64,000 nt of DNA from contig NZ_CP053590.1 in the NCBI RefSeq assembly GCF_013365535.1, forward strand, positions 3,152,501 to 3,216,500, given 5' to 3'. Under the pieces are notes generated by a model. That model was given only the letters and a program-made list of their open reading frames with translations, did not search any database and was not told the DNA's origin. The position numbers and the translations under genes were made by a program. The DNA is from Aquimarina sp. TRL1. GTDB lineage: Bacteria > Bacteroidota > Bacteroidia > Flavobacteriales > Flavobacteriaceae. This document shows positions 35,102 to 42,803 of the stretch, piece by piece. The first letter of the stretch is position 1; every line of letters begins with the position of its first letter.

Positions 35102-36055
35102 ATGTTTATATCTGAAGTAAAAAGTAATTTAGGAGAAGATATATCTATCTTAATCAGGAAAGACAATCATTCCTGGAATTATTTATGCGAATGTGGAGAG
35201 GCTAGTGAGTTAACTGTAAAAGAAATTCAACAAATCAGAGCGATCTTTATAAGTCATACACATATAGATCACTTCGTTAATTTTGATACGATTGTGCGGC
35301 ATCAGATCGGGATAGAAAGAACAGTTGTGGTTTGTGGTCCCAAAGGAATTAGTGATCAGGTAGCATCCAGACTTAGAGGGTATACCTGGAATTTGGTTGC
35401 AGAAAATGCAATTAAGTATCAAATTCGCGAAATATTGGAGGAAGGTCAGGTAAAAACCTATGAAGTGATACCTCCATATTGGAGATTGAAGGAAATAGAA
35501 ATGGATAGTGAAAATAAAATCTATGAAAATGAAGCTTTTGCGGTTTCATATACCTTATTAGACCATAAAACACCATCTGTAGCATATCGGTTTACAGAAC
35601 AGGATCGTGTAAAAATATCTTTAGATACCTGTAGCTTTAAAGGAGGAGTATGGGTAGGGGAATTGAAAACCGCATTTGCGAATAACGATGTGGATAGAGA
35701 AATAGATGTAGAAGGAACATTGTATAAGGCAGAAGAGTTGTTTTCGTTACTTTGTCTGCAAAAAGGGGATAGCCTGGGGGTAATTATGGATCATGCAGCA
35801 AATGAGAGAAATCACCATAAAATCAATAAACTTTTTAAGAACTGCAATACGGTTTTTATAGAGAGTTTTTATAAAAATGAAGATAAAGAACTGGCGGTAT
35901 TAAATTATCATAGTTATGCCAGAAAATCAGGAGAAATAATGAAAAAAGCAGAAGTAGAAAAAGCAATTCCTGTTCATTTCTCCAGAAAATATAAAGAGAA
36001 AGATCTGAAAGCACTTGAAAAAGAGTTTTATGCTGCTTGGAAAGAAGGAGGGTAA
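35102..36055 (+). CDS. MBL-fold metal-dependent hydrolase (RNase Z-like)
   Basis: 317-aa metallo-beta-lactamase-fold protein. The metal motif H52-T-H54-I-D56-H57 is intact, with further ligands likely in LLDHKT, SLDTC, MDHAANERNHH and HFSRKY. The layout resembles the tRNase Z branch, but the protein lacks the clear flexible-arm signature, and its place between two iron-uptake units suggests another role. It starts 56 bp after the TonB receptor and may be the last gene of that operon. The substrate is unknown. Confidence 0.85.
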   Translation: MFISEVKSNLGEDISILIRKDNHSWNYLCECGEASELTVKEIQQIRAIFISHTHIDHFVNFDTIVRHQIGIERTVVVCGPKGISDQVASRLRGYTWNLVAENAIKYQIREILEEGQVKTYEVIPPYWRLKEIEMDSENKIYENEAFAVSYTLLDHKTPSVAYRFTEQDRVKISLDTCSFKGGVWVGELKTAFANNDVDREIDVEGTLYKAEELFSLLCLQKGDSLGVIMDHAANERNHHKINKLFKNCNTVFIESFYKNEDKELAVLNYHSYARKSGEIMKKAEVEKAIPVHFSRKYKEKDLKALEKEFYAAWKEGG

Positions 36056-36103
36056 AAATACGCTTATTGCAATATATTTGTAATAAAGAATCTTTCTAAA
36101 AAG

Positions 36104-36150
36104 GAATGCAATCTATTTAAAATAGTTCTAAATAAATTATATTTGCATTC
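36104..36150 (+). promoter_or_regulatory. Promoter and operator region of the iron ABC importer
   Basis: TATATTTG at 36138-36145 is an exact -7 element, 39 nt upstream of the start. Upstream of it lies AATAGTTCTAAAT (36121-36133), whose reverse complement ATTTAGAACTATT matches 11 of 13 positions of the DUF4856 boxes. An 8-bp inverted repeat GAATGCAA / TTGCATTC (36104-36111, 36143-36150) encloses both. A second TATATTTG is at 36073-36080. Confidence 0.5.
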
Positions 36151-36184
36151 GTGATTTAATTATTAATTAAAGATAACATAATCT

Positions 36185-37231
36185 ATGAGGTATTTGATTA
36201 TTGCTTTTGCACTATTAGTAATTTCTTGTAAAAACGAAAAAAGTCAAAAAGCGGAAACTCCGGAACAAAAAGAAAAAGTAAATGAAGTTAATGTGTATAC
36301 ACATAGACATTATGAATCAGATCAGAAACTATTTGCACTTTTCGAAAAAGAAACAGGAATTAAGGTAAATGTAGTCAATGCGTCAGCAGATGAATTAATA
36401 CAAAAAATGACAGCAGAAGGAGAGCAGTCTCCTGCCGATGTTTTAATTACAGTTGATGCTGGACGTCTTGTACGTGCGAAACAGAAAGGGTTATTACAGG
36501 GAGTAGAATCTCAAATGTTGGAAATTAATATTCCAGAACACTTGAGAGATAAGGATAATCATTGGTTTTCGTTGACGAAGAGAGCAAGAGTTATTGTGTA
36601 TGCAAAAGATCGTGTAAAACCAGAGGCTTTATCTACGTATGAAAACCTTACCGAAGATGCCTGGAAGAAGAAGGTGTTGATTCGATCGTCTAATAATATT
36701 TACAACCAGTCATTACTGGCTTCTATGATTGCTCATAAAGGAGAAGAAGAAGCTACAAAATGGGCAAAAGGGATTGTAGATAATATGGCGAGAACACCGA
36801 AAGGAAATGATAGAGATCAGGTAAAGGCTGTAGTTGCTGGAGAAGCGGATGTTGCAATTGTTAATACCTATTATATAGGAAAGCTTCTTAATTCTAAAAA
36901 TCCAGAAGAAGTAACAGCTGGAGAGGGAGTAGGAATCTTCTTTCCTAATCAATCAGAAAGAGGAGCTCATATCAATGTTAGTGGAGCAGGAATTGCAAAA
37001 TACGCTCCAAATAAAGAAAATGGGATCAAGTTTATTGAGTTCTTAAGTAGCCCTGCTGCCCAGAAAGTATTTGCGGATTCTAATTATGAGTATCCTGTAA
37101 ACGCTTCTGTACCAGCATCTGATTTGCTGCAATCCTGGGGGACTTTTAAAGAAGATGTATTGCCATTATCAGCATTGGGAGAAAATAATAAAAAAGCAGT
37201 ACTTATTTTCGATACAGTAGGATGGAAGTAA
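36185..37231 (+). CDS. Ferric-iron ABC transporter substrate-binding lipoprotein
   Basis: 348-aa periplasmic Fe(III)-binding protein, lipid-anchored (lipobox LVISC). It matches the FbpA/FutA family: the N-terminal YTHRHYESDQKL supplies His/Tyr ligands, SADELIQKM and SPADVLITVDAGRL line the cleft, and NTYYIGKL has the paired Tyr ligands. It is the first gene of a three-gene importer operon with the permease 65 bp and the ATPase 1.7 kb downstream. An operator-like element shared with the DUF4856 promoter lies upstream, so repression by iron is likely but inferred. Confidence 0.92.
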   Translation: MRYLIIAFALLVISCKNEKSQKAETPEQKEKVNEVNVYTHRHYESDQKLFALFEKETGIKVNVVNASADELIQKMTAEGEQSPADVLITVDAGRLVRAKQKGLLQGVESQMLEINIPEHLRDKDNHWFSLTKRARVIVYAKDRVKPEALSTYENLTEDAWKKKVLIRSSNNIYNQSLLASMIAHKGEEEATKWAKGIVDNMARTPKGNDRDQVKAVVAGEADVAIVNTYYIGKLLNSKNPEEVTAGEGVGIFFPNQSERGAHINVSGAGIAKYAPNKENGIKFIEFLSSPAAQKVFADSNYEYPVNASVPASDLLQSWGTFKEDVLPLSALGENNKKAVLIFDTVGWK

Positions 37232-37296
37232 AGAGAAGTCATAAGTGTATTTTGATATTGAAAATAATGATGTAATTGAGCAGGCAATAGTAGTAA

Positions 37297-38949
37297 ATGA
37301 AAAAAGACACTTCGTATTCTTTATTATATAAAATAAAACGTTTTAAACGAGATATAAATCAGTGGTCAATAGCAACATTGGCCATTGTTTTTATTATAGC
37401 ATTTCCAGTGATTACAATTTTTTTGAAATTGTTTTCAGGACCTGGAGAAACCTGGGATCATATTGTGGCAACCTTATTGCCAGAATATACAAAAACATCG
37501 ATAGCCTTAATTATAGGTTGTTCTGTTTTTACACTGATTTTTGGGGTATCGACTGCCTGGATTGTGTCCAGATATGATTTTCCAGGAAGGAAGATGTTAG
37601 AGTGGCTATTGATTCTGCCGTTGGCTATTCCTTCCTATATTACAGCATATGCATATGTAGGGGTGTTTGATTATGGAGGAACCTTGGAATTACTCATGGA
37701 ATCTGTAAATATAACATTACCTAAAATCGATATTATGAATACGTATGGGCTAATTTTTGTTCTTAGTTTTTCATTATATCCATATGTGTATGTCAGTGCA
37801 CGTGCCGTCTTTTTGCATCAGGCTGGGAATTTGATAGAAGCTTCAAAGTTATTAGGAGCTGGAGAGTTAAAAACATTTTTTAAGGTTGTATTTCCTCTGG
37901 CCAGACCAGCAATTATCGGAGGATTGATTTTAGTACTGATGGAAGTATTAAACGATTATGGAGCAGCAAAATATTATGGAGTAAGTACATTTACTGTTGG
38001 GATTTTCAGATCCTGGTTTTCTTTAGAAGAACCTGATACGGCAGTATACCTTTCTGCGATACTAATTGTTATTATTTTTGGGTTAATTGTATTGGAGCGA
38101 TTTCAACGACGAAAAAAGAAATATCATAATGCCTCAAAATCCAATAGACCTCTCTGTCGTAAAAATAGTAAGGGAGTGCAGAAAATAGGACTTATATGTT
38201 GGGTAGGGATTCCGGTTTTTATAGGTTTTTTGATTCCTGTAGCTCAATTGTTATACTGGGCAGTATTAACCTATACAGATGTATTTTCAGTAGCTTTTTT
38301 TTATACAGCGTTGCAAAGTTTGGGGATCGCAATATTATCAGCAGTTATTACAGTGATAATCGCTTTAAAGCTGATTTACTTTACCCGATGGAATAAGATA
38401 AAACAAATAAACCTCGTCGCCAAGATGAGTACCTTAGGATATGCGATTCCGGGAGCAGTGATTGCTGTTGGAGTGATGATTCCAACACTGTTTATTGATA
38501 AGTGGCTGTATCGCGTGCTCAGAGAAGCATTTTCTTGGGAAGTAGGTTTGTTGATTAATGGAACAATCATAGGATTGATATATGCATATGCAGTTCGGTT
38601 TTTGGCAGTAGCCTATTCTCCCATAGAGGGTAGTGTGTCGAAAGTAGGAGAAGGGATATCTGAATCTTCAATGATGTTGGGAGCAGGAAGGTGGAGAACT
38701 TTTTTTTCGATTGATATTCCTCTGATTAAAAAAGGTATGTGGAGTGCGGTTTTACTAGTGTTTGTAGATATTATGAAAGAGCTACCTCTAACGCTGATTC
38801 TAAAACCATATGGAGTAACCACACTAGCTGTCAAAGCTTATGAATATGCCAGTGATGAGATGATTGCAGAAGCAGCATTACCCTCATTATGTGTAATCCT
38901 TACCGGAATTCTGCCAGTGATATTTTTAAACCGATTAATAACCAAATAA
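37297..38949 (+). CDS. Ferric-iron ABC transporter permease
   Basis: 550-aa inner-membrane permease built from two fused transport domains, as in FbpB. About twelve hydrophobic segments are visible. Each half has an ATPase-contact EAA loop: near residue 185 (EASKLLGAGELKTFFKVVFPLARP) and near 460 (ESSMMLGAGRWRTFFSIDIPLIK). It starts 65 bp after the binding-protein gene with no terminator between, and its stop codon directly abuts the ATPase start. Confidence 0.93.
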   Translation: MKKDTSYSLLYKIKRFKRDINQWSIATLAIVFIIAFPVITIFLKLFSGPGETWDHIVATLLPEYTKTSIALIIGCSVFTLIFGVSTAWIVSRYDFPGRKMLEWLLILPLAIPSYITAYAYVGVFDYGGTLELLMESVNITLPKIDIMNTYGLIFVLSFSLYPYVYVSARAVFLHQAGNLIEASKLLGAGELKTFFKVVFPLARPAIIGGLILVLMEVLNDYGAAKYYGVSTFTVGIFRSWFSLEEPDTAVYLSAILIVIIFGLIVLERFQRRKKKYHNASKSNRPLCRKNSKGVQKIGLICWVGIPVFIGFLIPVAQLLYWAVLTYTDVFSVAFFYTALQSLGIAILSAVITVIIALKLIYFTRWNKIKQINLVAKMSTLGYAIPGAVIAVGVMIPTLFIDKWLYRVLREAFSWEVGLLINGTIIGLIYAYAVRFLAVAYSPIEGSVSKVGEGISESSMMLGAGRWRTFFSIDIPLIKKGMWSAVLLVFVDIMKELPLTLILKPYGVTTLAVKAYEYASDEMIAEAALPSLCVILTGILPVIFLNRLITK

Positions 38950-39951
38950 ATGAGTTTGTTAAAAATACATAACCTTAGTAAGTCTTTTGATAATGGAAAA
39001 ACAAAAGTTCTTGATACGGTTTCTTTTGAACTAGAAAAAGGACGTGTATTGACAATCGTAGGGGAAAGTGGAAGTGGAAAAACAACCCTGATTCGTTTGA
39101 TTGCCGGATTAGAAACTCCGGATGATGGAATTGTCGAGCTAAATGATACAGTACTATCTTCTGTAGATATAATGGTACGTGCAGAGAAAAGAAATGTAGG
39201 TTTGGTTTTTCAGGATTATGCATTATTTCCGCATAAGACGGTGCAAGAAAATATAATGTATGGAATTCATAAACAACATGATAAAAAAGAACGAGTAGCT
39301 GAGGTTCTGGAATTGGTAGGATTGTCTGGTTTCGAAAGTAGATATCCGCACCAGTTATCCGGTGGACAGCAACAACGGGTGGCATTAGCCAGAGCATTAG
39401 CACCTCGCCCCGAAGTGTTAATCCTTGATGAACCTTTCAGTAATCTGGATGTTATTCTCAAAGACCAGTTGAGAAGAGAGATTTTTGAAATCATTCATAA
39501 GACAGGCGTAACAGCAATTTTTGTAACACATGATACAGATGATGCTCTTTCTGTGTCTGATAGTATTATTGTTCTGCAAAAAGGGAAAATGATTCAGAAT
39601 GCTACAGCATTTGAGCTTTTTAATGCTCCTAAGACTCCGTATGTAGCTTCTCTGTTTAGTGCAGTGGTTAATTTTACAACAAAAGAATTAGAAGAGTTTA
39701 GATATCCGGCATCTGAAAGTACTTCTTACATGCTGAGAACTTCAAGTTTTCGAATAGAAGAAGATACGGATTATTCAGTAACAGCACGAGTGCTCTCCGT
39801 TCTCTTTATGGGAGCATATTACCAGATTTCTGTAGAGACTCCCCAAGGGAATCTTTATACTATTTGTTCCTCAAATGATTATCAAAATAAAAACATAACA
39901 ATAGGATTTAATCAACCTGACATATTTCATTTTGAACGTCAGATTAATTAA
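38950..39951 (+). CDS. Ferric-iron ABC transporter ATP-binding protein
   Basis: 333-aa ATPase of the importer. Walker A GESGSGKTTL near residue 37, Q-loop VFQDYALFPH, signature LSGGQQQRVALARAL, Walker B VLILDEPFSNLD and switch VTHDTDDA are all intact. A C-terminal TOBE-like regulatory region of about 90 residues follows, as in FbpC. The start codon directly follows the permease stop (TAAATG), giving tight coupling. Energises Fe(III) uptake into the cytoplasm. Confidence 0.94.
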   Translation: MSLLKIHNLSKSFDNGKTKVLDTVSFELEKGRVLTIVGESGSGKTTLIRLIAGLETPDDGIVELNDTVLSSVDIMVRAEKRNVGLVFQDYALFPHKTVQENIMYGIHKQHDKKERVAEVLELVGLSGFESRYPHQLSGGQQQRVALARALAPRPEVLILDEPFSNLDVILKDQLRREIFEIIHKTGVTAIFVTHDTDDALSVSDSIIVLQKGKMIQNATAFELFNAPKTPYVASLFSAVVNFTTKELEEFRYPASESTSYMLRTSSFRIEEDTDYSVTARVLSVLFMGAYYQISVETPQGNLYTICSSNDYQNKNITIGFNQPDIFHFERQIN

Positions 39952-39961
39952 AATAGTCTGA

Positions 39962-39984
39962 GTATAAATTAGTCTGATTTATAC
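39962..39984 (+). promoter_or_regulatory. Palindrome upstream of ferritin
   Basis: GTATAAAT-N7-ATTTATAC (39962-39969 and 39977-39984) is a perfect 8-bp dyad; AGTCTGA also repeats around it. It lies between the iron ABC operon and ferritin, without a T-tract, so an operator is more likely than a terminator. Confidence 0.4.
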
Positions 39985-40038
39985 TTTAAAACCAATGAAA
40001 ACGCTACAAAAACCGTAATTTAGTTAAATCAAATAGAA

Positions 40039-40560
40039 ATGAGACAAGATATGATACCTGAAATAGAAAAATCGTTAAACGATCAGATAAAACACGAAGC
40101 AAAAGCTTCTGCGCAATATTTAGCGATGGCGTGTTGGGCAGATGCACAAGGATATAATGGGATAGCCGAATTTTTCTACACACAGTCTGAAGAAGAACGT
40201 GCCCATATGACCAAATTGGTTAAATTTATTAATGAAAGAAGTGGGACCGCAATTATTCCTGCTTTGGATAAGCCTAGAGCAGAGTTTGATTCATTACTAC
40301 AGCTTTTTGAAATATTCTTGGAGCATGAAGAATTTGTTACAGCACAAATTAATGACGTAATTTTCAAGTGCCTGGAGTATAAAGATTACAATGTGCATAA
40401 CTTTATGCAATGGTATGTTTCTGAGCAGTTAGAAGAAGAAGCTACGGCCAGAACATTGCTGGATAAATTAAAAATTATAGGAGATGATAAGTCTGGACAT
40501 TATTTGTTCGATAGAGACATTAATACATTTAATGTAGCCTCTGAACAAGGAAATCAATAA
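40039..40560 (+). CDS. Ferritin
   Basis: 173-aa iron-storage protein of the FtnA type that oxidises Fe(II) and stores it as mineral. Ferroxidase ligands align with E. coli FtnA: E20 in KHEAKAS, E53 and H56 in SEEERAHM, then a Glu near residue 95 and the QLEEEATAR block near 130. There is no haem-binding Met position typical of bacterioferritin. It lies 87 bp after the iron ABC importer on the same strand, so uptake and storage are adjacent. A terminator follows. Confidence 0.95.
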   Translation: MRQDMIPEIEKSLNDQIKHEAKASAQYLAMACWADAQGYNGIAEFFYTQSEEERAHMTKLVKFINERSGTAIIPALDKPRAEFDSLLQLFEIFLEHEEFVTAQINDVIFKCLEYKDYNVHNFMQWYVSEQLEEEATARTLLDKLKIIGDDKSGHYLFDRDINTFNVASEQGNQ

Positions 40561-40621
40561 GACAGTATTCCTACTCCTTATAGGTATATAATTGATAGTG
40601 ATAAAGATCACTTGATAAATT

Positions 40622-40654
40622 AAAAAGATTCTTTTTGTAAGAATCTTTTTTTTT
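40622..40654 (+). terminator. Ferritin terminator
   Basis: 12-bp stem AAAAAGATTCTT (40622-40633) with AAGAATCTTTTT (40639-40650), loop TTTGT, then a T-run. Confidence 0.85.
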
Positions 40655-40670
40655 GCTTTATTTGCACTTT

Positions 40671-40683
40671 ATTTAGATTCAAT
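40671..40683 (+). promoter_or_regulatory. Candidate iron box before the Cys-rich small gene
   Basis: ATTTAGATTCAAT matches 11 of 13 positions of the DUF4856 box ATTTAGATTTATT. It lies between the ferritin terminator and the GTG start of the 48-aa ORF. Confidence 0.4.
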
Positions 40684-40696
40684 AAAAACTAAAGAA

Positions 40697-40843
40697 GTGC
40701 AGAATATAGAAATTTCATCAGTACATACTCCTTGTGTTATGTTTTCTTGTGAGGGGTATAGTTGCGGAGGAAAAAAGAAAAAATGTTGTAAGAAATACAA
40801 AAAGAAAGGAAAGACAAACTGTAAGAAATGCCCTAAACTTTAA
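40697..40843 (+). CDS. Small Cys/Lys-rich protein downstream of ferritin
   Basis: A 48-codon ORF beginning GTG at 40697 (alternative ATG at 40739 gives 34 aa). The C-terminal 30 residues hold six of its seven Cys and many Lys: SCEGYSCGGKKKKCC, then KTNCKKCPKL. No signal peptide is visible. The composition suggests a small metal-binding or nucleic-acid-binding protein. It lies between a terminator and a strong hairpin, so it forms its own unit, and it is preceded by a candidate iron box. I recognise no named family. The Cys pattern and context argue for a real gene. Confidence 0.6.
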   Translation: MQNIEISSVHTPCVMFSCEGYSCGGKKKKCCKKYKKKGKTNCKKCPKL

Positions 40844-40917
40844 TTTTTTTTAACGTGTATAATTTTTCGTTTCGATAACGAAATCATAAACAAGCTTTTT
40901 AGGAAGATTGTAGTAAA

Positions 40918-40964
40918 AATAAAAGCAATGTGATTTGTCTAAATCACATTGCTTTTATTTTTTT
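40918..40964. terminator. Strong hairpin terminator
   Basis: A perfect 19-bp stem (40918-40936 with 40941-40959), loop GTCT, followed by a T-run. It terminates the small Cys-rich gene; the AT-rich base could also work on the other strand. Confidence 0.85.
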
Positions 40965-41011
40965 GAGTAGATTTGAGTAAATAGAAACGGAGGGGATGAA
41001 AATTAATACAT

Positions 41012-41034
41012 ACGAAAAAGAATGTTCTTTTCGT
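41012..41034 (+). promoter_or_regulatory. Imperfect palindrome before the thioredoxin-ApbE cassette
   Basis: ACGAAAAAGAA-TG-TTCTTTTCGT, complementary arms with a single-base bulge, 70 nt upstream of the thioredoxin start. It may be an operator for the cassette. Confidence 0.35.
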
Positions 41035-41103
41035 TGAAAGATAGAATAGCGATTACAGAAGAGAATTATGATTAAAATGTTTATAGAATCAATAAGAAGA
41101 GGG

Positions 41104-41553
41104 ATGAAAAAAAATAGTACACTTGTATGTTTATTTTTGTTGTCTACTAGTCTGTTGATAGGTCAGGAAACTGACTGGAAAAGCAATTTTGATGAATCGA
41201 AAAAAGAAGCTGTCGAAAACAATAAAAACATAGTGTTGGTTTTTGCTGGATCTGATTGGTGCGCCCCTTGTATAAAACTTGAAAAATATATTCTGAATAC
41301 GGAAGAATTTATTGCTCTGGCGACAAAAGATTTTGTTTTGATAAAAGCAGATTTTCCAAGAAAAAAGAAGAATCAGTTGTCTGAAGAAATACAAGAACAA
41401 AACAGGGGATTAGCAGAAAAATATAATAAGAGCAATGGATTTCCGTTAGTGGTGGTCTTGGATCCACATGGAAGAAAATATGGAGAACTAGGATATAAAA
41501 AAGTAACTCCTGAAATGTACTTAAAAGAATTGCAAGCCTTAATACCGTATTAA
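41104..41553 (+). CDS. Exported thioredoxin-family protein
   Basis: About 149-aa periplasmic thioredoxin-fold protein. Signal peptide KKNSTLVCLFLLSTSLLIGQ is followed by DWKSNFDESKKEA and the active site DWCAPCIKLEKYIL (W-C-A-P-C). The cis-Pro loop is GFPLVVVLDPHG. I chose the ATG at 41104, which starts the signal peptide and has a purine-rich site before it; the ATG at 41068 would add 12 residues. It is the first gene of a four-gene cassette, ending 3 bp before apbE. It probably keeps Cys of the Cys-rich DUF4266 partner or of ApbE substrates reduced (inference). Confidence 0.87.
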   Translation: MKKNSTLVCLFLLSTSLLIGQETDWKSNFDESKKEAVENNKNIVLVFAGSDWCAPCIKLEKYILNTEEFIALATKDFVLIKADFPRKKKNQLSEEIQEQNRGLAEKYNKSNGFPLVVVLDPHGRKYGELGYKKVTPEMYLKELQALIPY

Positions 41554-41556
41554 TCA

Positions 41557-42552
41557 TTGAAATCAGTTACTGTTTTTGTCGCTTTTTTATGTTGGGTTTC
41601 CCAGAGTTATTCTCAGGAAATATTCAAAAAGAATTTTTCTTTGATGGGAAGTCAGTTCGATATCACACTGGTCGCATCCAATGAGATAGAAGCAGCTCAA
41701 TTTATAGAAGCAGCCATAGGTGAAATGAAACGCATCGAAAAATTGATTTCTTCCTGGGATAATAATTCTCAGACATCTTTAATCAATAAAAATGCAGGAG
41801 TAGCTGCTGTAAAAGTATCAAGGGAACTGTATGATCTGATTGAACGATCTATAGCGATATCAAGGCTAACAGACGGAGCTTTTGATATCACATATGCTTC
41901 TATGGATGCTATCTGGAAGTTTGATGGAAGTATGCGTGAAATGCCATCAGAAAAAGAGATAGTCAAATCAGTTGCGTATGTAGGTTATAAAAATATTGTA
42001 TTGGATTCGAATCTATCCACTGTTTTTCTGAAACAACAAGGGATGAAAATAGGATTTGGAGCTATAGGGAAAGGATATGCTGCAGATAAAGCAAAAAAAC
42101 TACTACAGTCCAGGGGAGTGATCGCTGGTATCATAAATGCATCTGGCGATATGAATACCTGGGGAAAGAAACCCAATGGAGAAGATTGGACAGTAGCCAT
42201 AAAGAATCCAATGGCAAAACAACAGGTTTTTGCAACATTACCTATAAAAAACAGAGCAGTGGTTACTTCTGGAGATTATGAAAAGTATGTAAAGCTAGAT
42301 GGCAAAAAGTATACACATATTATAGATCCCAGAACAGGGTATCCTTCTTACGGTATTGTAAGTGTTACAGTTTTTGCACCTGGAGCAGAAATGGCTGATG
42401 CTCTGGCAACTTCTGTCTTTGTGATGGGGAAAGCGGTCGGAATCGATAGGATAAATCAATTAAATGGAGTAGATTGTATTATCATAGATGATAAAGGGAT
42501 GGTATATACATCAAACCACATAAAAATCAATAAGGAATATGAAAAAAAATAA
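41557..42552 (+). CDS. apbE: FAD:protein FMN transferase
   Basis: 331-aa exported enzyme that attaches FMN to Ser/Thr of target proteins using FAD. Signal-like N-terminus KSVTVFVAFLCWVSQSYSQ; family motifs are MGSQFDITL, LISSWDNNSQTSLINK, GAIGKGYAADKA, GDMNTWG, TSGDYEKYV and HIIDPRTGYP, with the metal-binding ADALATSVFVMG near the end. The start must be TTG at 41557, because a stop lies directly upstream and no ATG precedes the signal peptide. It lies between thioredoxin and DUF4266 genes, overlapping the latter by 14 bp. Confidence 0.93.
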   Translation: MKSVTVFVAFLCWVSQSYSQEIFKKNFSLMGSQFDITLVASNEIEAAQFIEAAIGEMKRIEKLISSWDNNSQTSLINKNAGVAAVKVSRELYDLIERSIAISRLTDGAFDITYASMDAIWKFDGSMREMPSEKEIVKSVAYVGYKNIVLDSNLSTVFLKQQGMKIGFGAIGKGYAADKAKKLLQSRGVIAGIINASGDMNTWGKKPNGEDWTVAIKNPMAKQQVFATLPIKNRAVVTSGDYEKYVKLDGKKYTHIIDPRTGYPSYGIVSVTVFAPGAEMADALATSVFVMGKAVGIDRINQLNGVDCIIIDDKGMVYTSNHIKINKEYEKK

Positions 42553-42778
42553 AGTAAGGTTACTAGCTGTTATATATAAGGTTGTTGTGGTTTGTATTGT
42601 TTTTATATGCTATTCATGTGTTACTGTTAAGGAGTATGAGAAAGTACGGATTAACGATCCCGATATGGAATTGGCCTCTCGAAAAATAAAAAGATTTCGA
42701 ACGAATTTTCAAGCGTATAGAGAAGCGGCTGTAGGAGCCAATGGGGGGAAAACCGGAGGAGGTTGTGGGTGTAATTAA
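42539..42778 (+). CDS. DUF4266 lipoprotein
   Basis: 79-aa lipoprotein: hydrophobic leader ending in CYSC, then KEYEKVRINDPDMEL, and a C-terminus ending GGGCGCN, the recognisable DUF4266 tail with two Cys. Its start overlaps the end of apbE by 14 bp, and its 3' end is followed 25 bp later by the DUF3570 start. Function is unknown. Its constant partnership with ApbE suggests a role in flavin-linked electron transfer at the envelope, but no flavinylation motif is evident in it. Confidence 0.85.
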   Translation: MKKNKVRLLAVIYKVVVVCIVFICYSCVTVKEYEKVRINDPDMELASRKIKRFRTNFQAYREAAVGANGGKTGGGCGCN

Positions 42779-42803
42779 TCTTGACATAAAAAAATATACG
42801 CAA

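Noticed and set aside
38975..39403. 142-aa minus-strand frame inside the iron ABC ATPase gene
   Set aside because: The plus-strand ATPase has every expected motif across this region; the antisense frame has no recognisable features.
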